Below, piece by piece: positions 28,714 to 36,359 of a stretch of DNA of 62,336 nucleotides. Origin of the DNA: a virus; IMG/VR virus record IMGVR_UViG_3300045972_000062, positions 1 through 62,336 of that record, one strand, 5' to 3'. The stretch's first letter is position 1; each line of letters starts with the position of its first letter. The translations under genes and the position numbers were made by a program. A model generated the notes under the pieces. It did not search any database and had not been told where the DNA came from. It worked only from the letters and a program-made list of their open reading frames with translations.

Positions 28714-28787
28714 ATGGACAAATAAAACATATAAATTTATATATATATAAAATGGACAAATAATATAATTAATTTAATGGACAAATA
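28714..28787 (+). repeat. three direct repeats ATGGACAAATA, possible operator
   Basis: The 11-base word ATGGACAAATA occurs at 28714-28724, 28752-28762 and 28777-28787 in an otherwise AT-only intergenic stretch, directly upstream of the KilA-N promoter. Three exact copies within 74 bases are not explained by coding. They are plausible binding sites for a regulator, possibly the KilA-N protein itself. Confidence 0.6.
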
Positions 28788-28808
28788 GGATAGTTTAATT
28801 TATTTTCA

Positions 28809-28816
28809 TATATTTG
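28809..28816 (+). promoter_or_regulatory. -7 element TATATTTG of the KilA-N promoter
   Basis: TATATTTG matches the Bacteroidota -7 consensus TAnnTTTG. At the -33 position the sequence is TAG instead of TTG with 20-base spacing, so the promoter is probably weak or activator-dependent. It ends 25 bases before the ATG at 28842 and lies just downstream of the direct repeats. Confidence 0.6.
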
Positions 28817-28841
28817 TATAGTAATTTTAATACGTAAATAT

Positions 28842-29444
28842 ATGATAACGGAAGTGATAATGAAGCGAGAGTTATTTGGGTGTCAAATATCTCAAAAAAG
28901 CAAGAGCGAGTTTTTTAGTGCTACGGACTTGGTGAAGGCAGGTAATAAATGGAGAATGTCTAACGAGATGGTTGGATTTAATCTTGGAGCTTATTTTAAA
29001 AGCGTTAAAGCTAAAGAGTTTATTAAAGAAGTTGAGGGCAAATATGGGGCTTCCATAATTTCAGGTAGAGGAAGAAACAGTCATACGTGGGTTCATCCTT
29101 TAGTATTTATAGATATAGCTTTAGATATAAATCCAAAGTTGAAATTAGAAGTTTACGAGTGGATTTTTGACCAGTTAATTAGGTTCAGGAATGATTCAGG
29201 AGATTCTTACAGGCAAATGTCTGCAGCAATATTCTCTAGGTATCAAAACGTAAGAGAATTTCAAAAGTATATATCAGGAATTGCTATCTGTATTAAAAAT
29301 AATATTGGAGTTAAAGACTGGGAGCATGCTACTGAATGTCAACTGAAAAGAAGAGATAAGATACATAGTAGTATTGTTACGTTAAGTAACGTAATGCAAG
29401 ATACTGATGCTATAGTTAGGCTTGCTATTGAAATTAATAAGTAA
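28842..29444 (+). CDS. KilA-N domain protein 1
   Basis: The 200-residue protein has a KilA-N DNA-binding domain spanning about residues 8-125. Visible landmarks are FFSATDLVKAGNKWR, GASIISGRGRNSHTWVHP, VFIDIALDINPKLKLEVYEWIFDQLIRFR. KilA-N proteins are phage and virus DNA-binding proteins, often regulators. The start at 28842 is preferred over 28860 because all three KilA-N genes here have a similar short N-terminal extension ending in (V/H)IM. It has its own promoter and repeats upstream and lies between two terminators. Confidence 0.8.
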   Translation: MITEVIMKRELFGCQISQKSKSEFFSATDLVKAGNKWRMSNEMVGFNLGAYFKSVKAKEFIKEVEGKYGASIISGRGRNSHTWVHPLVFIDIALDINPKLKLEVYEWIFDQLIRFRNDSGDSYRQMSAAIFSRYQNVREFQKYISGIAICIKNNIGVKDWEHATECQLKRRDKIHSSIVTLSNVMQDTDAIVRLAIEINK

Positions 29445-29464
29445 CATTTAAATTTATATATATT

Positions 29465-29638
29465 ATGAAATCAGAAAAAAAGAAACTAAATAATTTAGTT
29501 TGTGCTGAAATGGCAATTAATGGATTTTTAGAAATGCCGGAAAAGGCTAAGTTAATTTATTTGGATTGCCTATTAAAGCCTTTATTGCCAGTAATAAGAT
29601 TAACTTCAAAGGAGGTGTTAGATTTGATATTGAGATAA
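29465..29638 (+). CDS. small helical protein (57 aa) downstream of KilA-N
   Basis: ATG at 29465 opens 57 codons ending TAA at 29636-29638. The Lys-rich start (MKSEKKKLNNLVCAEMAI) is followed by amphipathic helices (KAKLIYLDCLLKPLLPVIRL) with no membrane segment long enough to be certain. It follows KilA-N by 20 bases and precedes the terminator, so it is probably in the same transcript. Function unknown. Confidence 0.5.
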   Translation: MKSEKKKLNNLVCAEMAINGFLEMPEKAKLIYLDCLLKPLLPVIRLTSKEVLDLILR

Positions 29639-29708
29639 TAATGAGGATATTGTAATTTAAGACAGGTCTAAAATTATAGGAATTATTAACTTGTATGCAA
29701 TTAAATTA

Positions 29709-29735
29709 TAAGCCCCAATTAAGGGGCTTTTTTAT
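29709..29735 (+). terminator. terminator between convergent units
   Basis: AAGCCCC, AATTAA loop, GGGGCTTTTTTATTT forms a strong terminator for the plus strand. The same hairpin begins within three bases of the minus-strand stop at 29732, so it also offers a stem for transcripts coming from the right. It marks the meeting point of the two large transcription units. Confidence 0.88.
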
Positions 29736-30163
29736 TTAACAACTTGCATAAATTTGAATAATACTTGGTCGTAATATTCTCTAAAAGTTCTATCGGTAGT
29801 GTATAGGCTATTAAAAGTATCTACAGTTCTCATACATGTAGAATGATTCCTATTTACATATAGACCTATGTAGTAATAAGGAATGTTTAACACTTCCCAC
29901 ATTATCTTTACGGCAATAAATCTTGAGTACATTAGCTCTGGTTTATTCTTACGTATGCGGAAAATATCTTCAATAGATATCTTACATGTCAATGCTGTAA
30001 TTTTTAAAAGCATATCTACATTAAGTTGCTCGGTAGTCTTATTTTGTATTACATAGCATACTTTAACTTCTACTCCAAGTAGATTAGTCAAATCTATTGC
30101 AGCTCTTTCTGTTAAGCGTTCAGCTTTTGCCAAATCTTCTCGTTTAAATTCCGTATTCTTCAT
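29732..30163 (-). CDS. DnaA domain IV-like DNA-binding protein
   Basis: The 143-residue protein has a C-terminal half that reads like the duplex-binding domain IV of DnaA. RFIAVKIMWEVLNIPYYYIG, then NRNHSTCMRTVDTFNSL, matches the helix-turn-helix and the DHTTV-type signature loop that contacts the DnaA box (here NHSTC). The AAA+ domain is absent, so it cannot act as a full initiator. It could steer or block host DnaA, or mark the phage origin. It is the last gene of the minus block and overlaps the upstream gene by 20 bases. Confidence 0.7.
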   Translation of the reverse strand: MKNTEFKREDLAKAERLTERAAIDLTNLLGVEVKVCYVIQNKTTEQLNVDMLLKITALTCKISIEDIFRIRKNKPELMYSRFIAVKIMWEVLNIPYYYIGLYVNRNHSTCMRTVDTFNSLYTTDRTFREYYDQVLFKFMQVVK

Positions 30164-30668
30164 ATTCTATTGTATGGTGTGTAAAGTAAGGATTTTCAAA
30201 AATATCTTCCGGAGTTATTTTATAGACATAAGGGAAGAAAGGAATTGAAGTGATATTATTATAAACGAAAGAAACAAATTCAGCACAATTAAAGACTAAA
30301 CCTTTATTTCTACCTATCCATATTCTTTTGCCGGATAATATATAAACCGGCTGAGCAACAAATGAGTTAAAGTAGCTATAAGGGGTGTTTCCTACCATTG
30401 GCAGCATGAACTTACCTATCTCTACTCCGTTTATTGGAATTCTAGGTTTTTGTAGATGTAAATTAACTCCGGGCTTGAGATAATCTTTAAAAGGAGTATT
30501 TCTAACTCCAAACTTATCTGATTCTATTACGAATAACTCTCCGTAGCACCACCAGAAGATCGCTGTGTGGCTCCATTTTGATTTAGTGAACCATTGTATC
30601 TTTTTACTAAGAAAAGATGAAGAGGACGTTACAAAAACGTCCCCAGTATTAATCTCATTAATTCTCAT
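30144..30668 (-). CDS. NlpC/P60-superfamily (YiiX/papain-like) hydrolase
   Basis: Start chosen at 30668 (MRINEINTGDVF), giving 174 residues; it overlaps the upstream stop by 11 bases. A longer frame to 30755 lies inside the upstream gene. The pattern GDVFVTSSSSFLSKKIQWFTKSKWSHTAIF gives the His near 33, and GLVFNCAEFVSFVYN gives the Cys near 133. This is the order (His before Cys) of permuted NlpC/P60 proteins such as YiiX. These cut or modify cell-wall peptides or lipids. Catalytic role is inferred. Confidence 0.65.
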   Translation of the reverse strand: MRINEINTGDVFVTSSSSFLSKKIQWFTKSKWSHTAIFWWCYGELFVIESDKFGVRNTPFKDYLKPGVNLHLQKPRIPINGVEIGKFMLPMVGNTPYSYFNSFVAQPVYILSGKRIWIGRNKGLVFNCAEFVSFVYNNITSIPFFPYVYKITPEDIFENPYFTHHTIEYEEYGI

Positions 30669-30882
30669 GTTGTAAGTTTTTAAAGTAACCATCTTGATTA
30701 TCTTGTCTATTAGTAAAGTTACAAGGAATATCTTTACAGAAGCTATAATCTTCATAATAAAAATCGCATTTATCGCAACCTTCTTCAGAAGTATTCATTT
30801 GCTTAATAAAATCCTTCCTAGACCCGTCCGGACAAGCTATACAATTCTCGTCCGGAGAGATTAAAATTAAATTAAGATTCAT
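30658..30882 (-). CDS. small Cys-rich zinc-type protein A
   Basis: The 74-residue protein carries CIACP early and then CDKCDFYYEDYSFCKDIPC, ending RQDNQDGYF. The Cys pattern CxxCxF(5-6)C(3-4)PC followed by RxDxxDGYF is shared with the gene just upstream (30872-31111), so the two are tandem paralogues. A zinc-binding fold is likely. It overlaps both neighbours. Function unknown. Confidence 0.6.
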   Translation of the reverse strand: MNLNLILISPDENCIACPDGSRKDFIKQMNTSEEGCDKCDFYYEDYSFCKDIPCNFTNRQDNQDGYFKNLQHEN

Positions 30883-31111
30883 TTATTTTTTTATTAGGTA
30901 ATTTAGTTTGAATAAAATATCCATCCATCCTGTCTTTCCTAATTTCTGCAGAGCAAGGAGCAAAAGTTTTGCATATCTTTAAGGATTCATTTTTAAAAGC
31001 ACAGCTTTCACATTGTGCGATTCCTTCTTGATATTTAAATTCAAATTCTGCTCCGTTAGGTAAAGATATAATGTTTTGGTCTTTAGATAAGTAAATGTCA
31101 TTTATTTTCAT
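30872..31111 (-). CDS. small Cys-rich zinc-type protein B
   Basis: Start at 31111 (MKINDIYLSKDQN), 79 residues, overlapping the upstream stop by 14 bases; a longer frame to 31204 lies within the upstream gene. CESCAFKNESLKICKTFAPC and RKDRMDGYF match protein A in spacing. It has an 11-base overlap with A. Probable structural zinc site; no function known. Confidence 0.6.
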   Translation of the reverse strand: MKINDIYLSKDQNIISLPNGAEFEFKYQEGIAQCESCAFKNESLKICKTFAPCSAEIRKDRMDGYFIQTKLPNKKINES

Positions 31112-31334
31112 TGTCTTCTTTATTAAATTTAATGTAATATCCATTTTCTTTTTTACACCATCCATCTTTGTGGAATATAGGGTTATTAATAACTGGAGAT
31201 TCACAATGAGGAATACGATGTCCTTCTTCTTTTCCGTGTTTGTGAGTTTCTTGGCAAAAAGGACATTTTATTTTGCCATTTATATCAGAAACTACCAATG
31301 GGTAATTTACTCCATCTTTTACAATTGTTTCCAT
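31098..31334 (-). CDS. small zinc-finger-like protein
   Basis: The 78-residue protein has CPFCQETHKHGKEEGHRIPHC, giving two CxxC/HxC-like metal ligand pairs near residues 24-44, and a hydrophilic C-terminus. It overlaps the neighbouring genes on both sides (14 and 1 bases). It is the third Cys-rich small protein in a row, possibly derived from the same ancestor although the RxDxxDGYF ending is replaced by KKENGYYIKF. Confidence 0.55.
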   Translation of the reverse strand: METIVKDGVNYPLVVSDINGKIKCPFCQETHKHGKEEGHRIPHCESPVINNPIFHKDGWCKKENGYYIKFNKEDNENK

Positions 31335-31759
31335 TATTTTTCAGTATATAAAGTTTTAAAAAAATATTCATCGTACTCAGTAAATGACAATCCTAAAGCA
31401 GAAAGTATCATACGTTCTACTGTTTCTGACGTTTGATGTTCTATACGGTAAGGGCTTCTAGGGTCATCTCCTGGTTCGGCTTCTGGAGAGTGCAATCCGG
31501 CTTCTTGTTCTTTGCCGAACATTTCATCGTGAGCCTGAATATCTTCTTCTGTAACTCCATGAAACTCTGTCATTGTAATCTCTACAAGCTCGTGGATCAT
31601 AATTAAATTTTCAAATAGCTTTTGGTATCTTTCGTCAATATCTCCACGTAGAGATGATACTTTTATAACTTGATCGCCATTGTCTTTGTAATAGTAGTCT
31701 CCAGCACCTTCTGTTCGTTGTTCTGCGTGAGGAATTACCTCTATTTCTATCTTTCTCAT
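31334..31759 (-). CDS. conserved phage protein with HELVE motif
   Basis: The 141-residue acidic protein contains LIMIHELVEITM (about residues 48-60), a HExxE sequence that resembles half of a zinc-peptidase site. A Glu/Asp/His-rich stretch with PEAEPGDDPRSPYRIEHQ follows. Proteins of this kind recur in Bacteroidota phages without known function. Metal binding is plausible; peptidase activity is not claimed because a third ligand is not clear. Confidence 0.55.
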   Translation of the reverse strand: MRKIEIEVIPHAEQRTEGAGDYYYKDNGDQVIKVSSLRGDIDERYQKLFENLIMIHELVEITMTEFHGVTEEDIQAHDEMFGKEQEAGLHSPEAEPGDDPRSPYRIEHQTSETVERMILSALGLSFTEYDEYFFKTLYTEK

Positions 31760-31762
31760 ATT

Positions 31763-32380
31763 TTATTTATTATGGTTAAAAAATTCATTAGCAAACCCTT
31801 GACTGCATAAGCTCCTAAAATCAGCATCGTTTTTAACAAATGGTTTAGCAAATTCAAATTCAGGTATGAAATTAATTGCTGATTTATGCAAAAATGCTAA
31901 AGCAGGTTTAGGTCTTCCTGGTCTGATATATAATTTGTTATTCTTAGGCACAACTCCCCAATTAGAATATAATGGAGGAGGGATTTTAAACTCTCCCCAT
32001 AAAGCTGTTTTTTTCGTCCATGGGCTACCATATTCCCAAGGTTGATATGTTAATTTCGGGGTTCCTAATATATCTTTAAGTTTGCCATTAAATGGATTTT
32101 CTAAAACCCAGAATTTAGGATTGCAGTCTTTTATGATCCTTAAACAATGATTAACTAATATCATACCTTTGTCAATATCATTGCTTTTATGAAACCCTTT
32201 AGCCGTAGATAGCTCCGTGCATACAGGGTTCGCTATAATTCCATAAACTTCCATATTTGGAATATAATTTTCAACCCCAATACTTTCTCCTATCATTATA
32301 ACATCGTATTCTTCATTTAATTGATAAGGTCTACTATCTGAGCCTATATCTGCACAAAGATGCAATATTATCTTTCTCAT
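31763..32380 (-). CDS. DNA C5-cytosine methyltransferase-like protein (small phage type)
   Basis: The 205-residue protein opens with IILHLCADIGSDSRPY, which corresponds to the SAM-binding motif I, and continues with IIANPVCTELSTAKG, corresponding to the catalytic Pro-Cys loop (Cys about 53). FWVLENPFNGKL follows, the usual ENP motif. It is shorter than bacterial C5 methylases and lacks an obvious target-recognition domain. It may modify phage DNA against restriction. It overlaps the upstream gene by one base. Confidence 0.6.
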   Translation of the reverse strand: MRKIILHLCADIGSDSRPYQLNEEYDVIMIGESIGVENYIPNMEVYGIIANPVCTELSTAKGFHKSNDIDKGMILVNHCLRIIKDCNPKFWVLENPFNGKLKDILGTPKLTYQPWEYGSPWTKKTALWGEFKIPPPLYSNWGVVPKNNKLYIRPGRPKPALAFLHKSAINFIPEFEFAKPFVKNDADFRSLCSQGFANEFFNHNK

Positions 32381-32985
32381 TAGTTTATAAATATTAGTTC
32401 GTTAGCAAAAGGAAGTGTTTTAATCCAGTCAATAAAAATATGCCATTGAGGTAGCTTGTGTGAAGACCTCTGCAGCCATATCCTACGTAATGTTTGGTAG
32501 TTATAGTTAATAACTCTTTCTTGTAAATATCCGTTAGGGATAGTGCTTTTTATAAATTCTATAGGAACATCTCTTGTTATTAATCCTTGCAATAAGAACA
32601 GTTCGCTTTCTATTAAAGGATATTCAAAATTATTATTACTTAATTTCTCTTTCTTCAACGTGTGCATAGTTGATTCAGAGCAACCACGAGTAACTCCAGA
32701 AGTATAAGTATTTTCTTCTGACCACCAAAACAAAGGGGCGTTAATTCTTGCCGTAGCGTTCATAAGTCTTACAGTCTTACTATGCTCGTCTCCTTTGCGT
32801 ATTAACGATTGAATTAATGCAATGTCTTTAGGGTCTAATGTAACAGAACTAGTATAGTTAATTTCTAATCCTACTTCTACGTCATAATATGATTCGCATA
32901 CAGACCTGCATTCTTTTTTGAAAGGCAAACGTAGCGATTCAAATGCTCCTACGAATCCTGCCGTTTCTATGGTTTCTATCTTCAT
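32380..32985 (-). CDS. conserved phage protein, ThyX-like pattern (uncertain)
   Basis: The 201-residue protein shows NATARINAPLFWWSEENTYTSG and SESTMHTLKK. Near the end it has YNYQTLRRIWLQRSSHKLPQWHIFIDWIKTLPFANELI. This signature is widespread in phage proteins sometimes annotated as thymidylate-synthase (ThyX)-like, but the full flavin and RHRxxS motifs are not present. Calling it an enzyme is not justified from sequence alone. Overlaps its neighbours by 1 and 47 bases. Confidence 0.5.
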   Translation of the reverse strand: MKIETIETAGFVGAFESLRLPFKKECRSVCESYYDVEVGLEINYTSSVTLDPKDIALIQSLIRKGDEHSKTVRLMNATARINAPLFWWSEENTYTSGVTRGCSESTMHTLKKEKLSNNNFEYPLIESELFLLQGLITRDVPIEFIKSTIPNGYLQERVINYNYQTLRRIWLQRSSHKLPQWHIFIDWIKTLPFANELIFIN

Positions 32986-33205
32986 CTTCGTATTTTTTTA
33001 ATTGTTTATAAACTGATTGTTGATTCCATTCTTTTACCGTTCTTACGTTAGTAACAGTATCTGTATTTGATATGTACATTACTCCGTTATTCCACCATAC
33101 TGAGTCTGTCCTGTTATTATCATGAACGGCTTTAGAAATTGTAAACTTACTTCCGGTGGTATGGTGTATCTGAATTATTAGTAACGTAAAAAATAATATT
33201 CTCAT
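32939..33205 (-). CDS. small exported or membrane-anchored protein
   Basis: The 88-residue protein starts MRILFFTLLIIQIHHTTG, a short N-terminal hydrophobic segment that could be a signal peptide or anchor. A polar region with DSVWWNNGVMYISNTDTV and a basic end follow. It overlaps the next gene by 47 bases, unusually long for this block, but the leader-like spacing to the MazG gene (3 bases) supports translation. Function unknown. Confidence 0.45.
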   Translation of the reverse strand: MRILFFTLLIIQIHHTTGSKFTISKAVHDNNRTDSVWWNNGVMYISNTDTVTNVRTVKEWNQQSVYKQLKKYEDEDRNHRNGRIRRSI

Positions 33206-33208
33206 AAA

Positions 33209-33580
33209 TTAGTAAGCTTTACCATGTTTATTTGGTCTTGTAGAGTTATATCTCATTTTAAGTTCTACATGTTTCTGTATGTCTATTTCATAATATCCAC
33301 ACAAATCGAAAATTCTAATTAATGTGTCGGCAATTTCATCTTCAAAAGTATCTTTAATGTTATTTCTAAAGCTTATGTCAAACTCTTCAGGAGCACTTCC
33401 TTCGTTAAAATCATCTAAATCTATACGATAAGCAAACTGGTCTTTCCTATCAGCTTCTAAAGCTTCTCCAAGCTCCGAGACTATAAGCATTAATAAAGTT
33501 CCAGTTTCTTTTTTATCTTCATAGAATCCTTTGCTTACAGCCATCTCGTGGGCTTTATTTGATAGTTCTGTTAAGTTCAT
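33209..33580 (-). CDS. MazG-like nucleotide pyrophosphohydrolase
   Basis: Start chosen at 33580 (MNLTELSNKAHEM), 123 residues; an upstream ATG at 33622 would add a hydrophobic leader that does not fit the family. The motifs LMLIVSELGEALEADRK and FEDEIADTLIRIFDLCG supply the ExxE and ExxxD metal-binding acidic residues of all-alpha NTP pyrophosphatases. It would hydrolyse NTPs or alarmones to monophosphates, useful for pool control or to blunt (p)ppGpp-based host responses. Confidence 0.75.
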   Translation of the reverse strand: MNLTELSNKAHEMAVSKGFYEDKKETGTLLMLIVSELGEALEADRKDQFAYRIDLDDFNEGSAPEEFDISFRNNIKDTFEDEIADTLIRIFDLCGYYEIDIQKHVELKMRYNSTRPNKHGKAY

Positions 33581-33596
33581 GTTTTTAATATTTAAA

Positions 33597-33634
33597 ATAA
33601 ATAAAAATAAAAGCCACAACACAAGTCATGGCTT
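33597..33634 (-). terminator. minus-strand terminator
   Basis: On the minus strand AAGCCATGAC...GTGGCTT (33611-33634) forms a stem followed by TTTATTTTTATTT. It lies just after the stop of the gene at 33645 and before MazG, so it may separate two transcripts in the block. Confidence 0.6.
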
Positions 33635-33644
33635 AATTAATTTG

Positions 33645-34094
33645 CTACTTCGTGATAATCTTTGGAACTCTAAGTTTTTTAGGTTCGTCAAGAGTAATGA
33701 TTTTCTGACTAAAAGGAAGCTTAATTTCATCTTCCGGATTAACCCAGCACCAACCTTCGCCTTCTTTACCTAAATCGTCATACCCTCTAATTTCCATAGA
33801 AGCGATAAAAAGATATCCTATGCCTGTATTTTCATCATAGAACACTCCAAAAGAAGGCTCGTCAATAGTAGTAACTTTAGTGTGCTTATTTTCTACAATA
33901 GCATTCCATGGTCTTACTGCCATTCCTACTTTGATATAATCCTTTCCAGAGAATGTTTCAGATATTGCTACTACAACATACTTAGGTCTTAACGGAGTAA
34001 TAATGCCGTTAATCATTTTATCTTCGGCTTTATGGTATTGAACAAATACTCCATCGCCATAAGGCTTAACTGTTGGCTTTCTTAATTTAAACAT
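33645..34094 (-). CDS. hypothetical protein
   Basis: The 149-residue protein is mostly beta strand (KYVVVAISETFSGKDYIKVG, FGVFYDENTGIGYLFIASME) with a basic start and end. It has no recognised motif. It is followed by a minus-strand terminator and preceded by the uracil-DNA glycosylase gene 12 bases away, which hints at the same transcript. Function unknown. Confidence 0.6.
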   Translation of the reverse strand: MFKLRKPTVKPYGDGVFVQYHKAEDKMINGIITPLRPKYVVVAISETFSGKDYIKVGMAVRPWNAIVENKHTKVTTIDEPSFGVFYDENTGIGYLFIASMEIRGYDDLGKEGEGWCWVNPEDEIKLPFSQKIITLDEPKKLRVPKIITK

Positions 34095-34106
34095 AATTTT
34101 ATAATT

Positions 34107-34853
34107 TTAATTGTTAATAAATGAAATAGTTTTGTGTACTGGGATCCATTGGTGTATAGCTTCAAGGAATGTTTCTTTTGATGCCATTTTACCTCGTAAG
34201 ACTTCGTCAGGGAGGTTTTCTTTCTTCAATGCCGCAATGTACTTATTCTTAACTTTTCTAAAGTCTATACAGTCCGAATAGTCTACATCGAAAAGATGGC
34301 ATTTATCATTAACTCTACGGTACATTTTAACATCGTCAAGAAGATCGTATATTGCCTGAGGGTTGTATAGTTCTTTTGAAGCAACAATTACTCCTTCAAG
34401 ATCTGAAACTTTATATTCCCTATCCTCAGAAACTCCTAAGAATAAATATGCCGGAGCTTTTAACTGTTGAGCTACATGAAGTCCGAATTGACCCCAGCCA
34501 TTAGAATAGTGGTTACAATCTTTTTCCCATGTTAATGATGCCGGTAGATATAGAATACCATTCTTTCCCCATTGTTCCGGAGAAGTAACTTTAATGTTAT
34601 CAAACTCTTCATCTGTAAGGTAAGAATATAAGCTGTCTTTAATTGACTTGTTAATATCATCTATACCTAATTCAGGTTTAAAGTTTACAATAACAATCTT
34701 TACATCTTCAGGCTGAATCCAACCAGTAAAGGCAAATGTATCTTTAGGCTCCGGGAATACTTCAACTTCCGTTCTTCTTTGCTTTACGAAAGCTTTACAA
34801 TCTACCATTATAGTAGATTCTAAGTAATAGTTAACGATCTCAGCCCAGGTCAT
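34107..34853 (-). CDS. uracil-DNA glycosylase-like protein
   Basis: Start taken at 34853 (MTWAEIVNYYLES), 248 residues, overlapping the upstream stop by 14 bases. The sequence follows the family-1 UDG plan: a VNFKPELGIDD segment in place of the water-activating loop, KNGILYLPASLTWEKD for the uracil pocket strand, and a C-terminal ASKELYNPQAIYDLL segment in place of the Leu-loop HPSP. Key loops are altered, so activity on uracil is uncertain. A UDG gene is a regular part of crAss-like replication modules. Confidence 0.6.
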   Translation of the reverse strand: MTWAEIVNYYLESTIMVDCKAFVKQRRTEVEVFPEPKDTFAFTGWIQPEDVKIVIVNFKPELGIDDINKSIKDSLYSYLTDEEFDNIKVTSPEQWGKNGILYLPASLTWEKDCNHYSNGWGQFGLHVAQQLKAPAYLFLGVSEDREYKVSDLEGVIVASKELYNPQAIYDLLDDVKMYRRVNDKCHLFDVDYSDCIDFRKVKNKYIAALKKENLPDEVLRGKMASKETFLEAIHQWIPVHKTISFINN

Positions 34854-35148
34854 TGAATTGTGTTTTAAGGTTAAGTAAAGCCTGAGTCTCATTATAAGGC
34901 AAGGCATCTACGTTAAGAGTTAGTGAAATGCAGTATCTAATACTAAGCCAGATTATATCTTCTTCCTTAAGGGCATTTGTCGGATTGTCTTTATTCAAGT
35001 ATCTTGACAACTTCTCTTTGCAGATAGAATTGCGACCTAATTTTATAGCATCATTTACTACATCTACGTTACGTAATTCTAGCTGTATTAGTCTAGCCTT
35101 AATTACGCTTCTTGTTAGAAGTGATGATTTTACAATTGATTGTCTCAT
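34840..35148 (-). CDS. small helix-turn-helix-like protein
   Basis: Start at 35148 (MRQSIVKSSLLTRSV), two bases before the stop of the upstream gene; 102 residues. The protein is helical with DVVNDAIKLGRNSICKEKLSRYL, a pattern like the helix-turn-helix of phage repressors, and a second helical half. It overlaps the UDG gene by 14 bases. It may regulate early genes, but no family is recognised. Confidence 0.5.
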   Translation of the reverse strand: MRQSIVKSSLLTRSVIKARLIQLELRNVDVVNDAIKLGRNSICKEKLSRYLNKDNPTNALKEEDIIWLSIRYCISLTLNVDALPYNETQALLNLKTQFNDLG

Positions 35149-35149
35149 G

Positions 35150-35602
35150 TTATTTAATTTGTTTGTATTCTTCTGGATTTCTAATGTAGATATCGTATTC
35201 GGTGGCAAGGTGTGCGATAAGTTTATCGATATAAGTTTTAACTTCTTCTCTATTATAAGAGTTGAAATCCGGAACAAACATCTTAACACTCTCTTCTCCT
35301 TTTTTGTCAATATAAACCTTTGGATACTCTTCTAATTCTCTAAACAGCTCTTGATGTATTTCTTTCTCTGAAAGCCCGGAGAAGGCATTAGAATTCATAC
35401 ATTCAGATTTATATATCCCTCCGAATAAAAAGCCAAGTTGAGAAGGAGTCTTTTTTATATTCTCCTCCTCAATTGTAATAAAGTATCTGCTAGTAGGCTT
35501 AAGTCCTTCAATTTCTTTTATCCACATTTCGGGGTTGTCAAAAACTATCTGACTTTTATTAGCCTTTTTTCTAACAGCATGTTTATATATGGCTTTTTTC
35601 AT
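35150..35602 (-). CDS. conserved phage replication/recombination-block protein (NinB-like?)
   Basis: The 150-residue protein has KTPSQLGFLFGGIYKSE near 50-68 and YNREEVKTYIDKLIAHLATEYDIYIRNPEEYK at the end. This combination recurs in many phage proteins next to single-strand-binding and recombination genes and resembles NinB in layout. Whether it has the NinB single-strand binding fold cannot be told by eye. It lies one base from the OB-fold candidate upstream. Confidence 0.5.
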   Translation of the reverse strand: MKKAIYKHAVRKKANKSQIVFDNPEMWIKEIEGLKPTSRYFITIEEENIKKTPSQLGFLFGGIYKSECMNSNAFSGLSEKEIHQELFRELEEYPKVYIDKKGEESVKMFVPDFNSYNREEVKTYIDKLIAHLATEYDIYIRNPEEYKQIK

Positions 35603-35603
35603 A

Positions 35604-36314
35604 CTACCATTCTTCTTTTACTGCTCCGATTTCATCTGTAGGATTGTTGATCCCGGTTTGATCTACATCTGTTTGAACTGAAGAGTTTGCAGTTTTGTAC
35701 TCATTGGAGTTTTTAAGTTGCTCTACTCTCCACTGCCATTGTTTAGGAACTGCAGCTAATTCTTCTTCAGTATAATCAAGAACATCAAGAATAAGTTCAG
35801 GCATTATAGCTGGAGGAACTGTTACTCCTTTCATCACTGGAGATATTGATTTGATCTTTAAGAATGAATTACCTTTCTTTGTTACGGCTTTCTCTACGTT
35901 AAGAGTACAAGCTTTACCAAGTAAGTCGTAAAGGTTAAAAGCTTTAGCTTCTGCTGTTGTGCCGAACTTTTTAGGATTCCAAGCTTGCATAGCTTTGAAT
36001 AACCCGGACTTGTCTGAAATGATTTTAGAAAATTCAATTGCTGCAGTAAAAGGTTTTTCTCCTTCGCCTTCCCAGAACTCAGCAATCTCAGTAGGTAGTT
36101 CGAACTCTAAAACAATAGCATCTTTGAATTCTTTATTACCGAATCCTCCACTGCCATCGTCTTTGCCGAAAAATTGGTTTGGTTGATTACCGATAGCATA
36201 GATGCCGAATAATCGTGCTGAGTAGGTTCCTGACTCAGGATATGCTACTTCTAATCCCTTTCCTGTTCCTTCAGGAATAATCATTGCTTTGCGTTCTCTT
36301 TTTGCTTCTGACAT
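35604..36314 (-). CDS. candidate single-strand DNA-binding protein (DUF669-like)
   Basis: The 236-residue protein has the phage pattern YSARLFGIYAIGNQ, an FELPTE strand, FTAAIEFSKIISDKSGLFKAMQAWNPKKF and DLLGKACTLNVEKAVTKKGNSFLKIKSI. These are strands of an OB-like fold. The C-terminus is disordered and acidic, ending GAVKEEW, as in SSB proteins that recruit partners by an acidic tail. It lies in the replication block between the NinB-like gene and the GXG repeat locus. The SSB role is an inference. Confidence 0.55.
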   Translation of the reverse strand: MSEAKRERKAMIIPEGTGKGLEVAYPESGTYSARLFGIYAIGNQPNQFFGKDDGSGGFGNKEFKDAIVLEFELPTEIAEFWEGEGEKPFTAAIEFSKIISDKSGLFKAMQAWNPKKFGTTAEAKAFNLYDLLGKACTLNVEKAVTKKGNSFLKIKSISPVMKGVTVPPAIMPELILDVLDYTEEELAAVPKQWQWRVEQLKNSNEYKTANSSVQTDVDQTGINNPTDEIGAVKEEW

Positions 36315-36359
36315 AATGTTAAGTGTTTAATTGTTTATATATAAATGTTAATTAGTAAT

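Noticed and set aside
31334-31759. Zinc peptidase call from HELVE
   Set aside because: Only one HExxE block is present and no clear third ligand, so it is kept as unknown.
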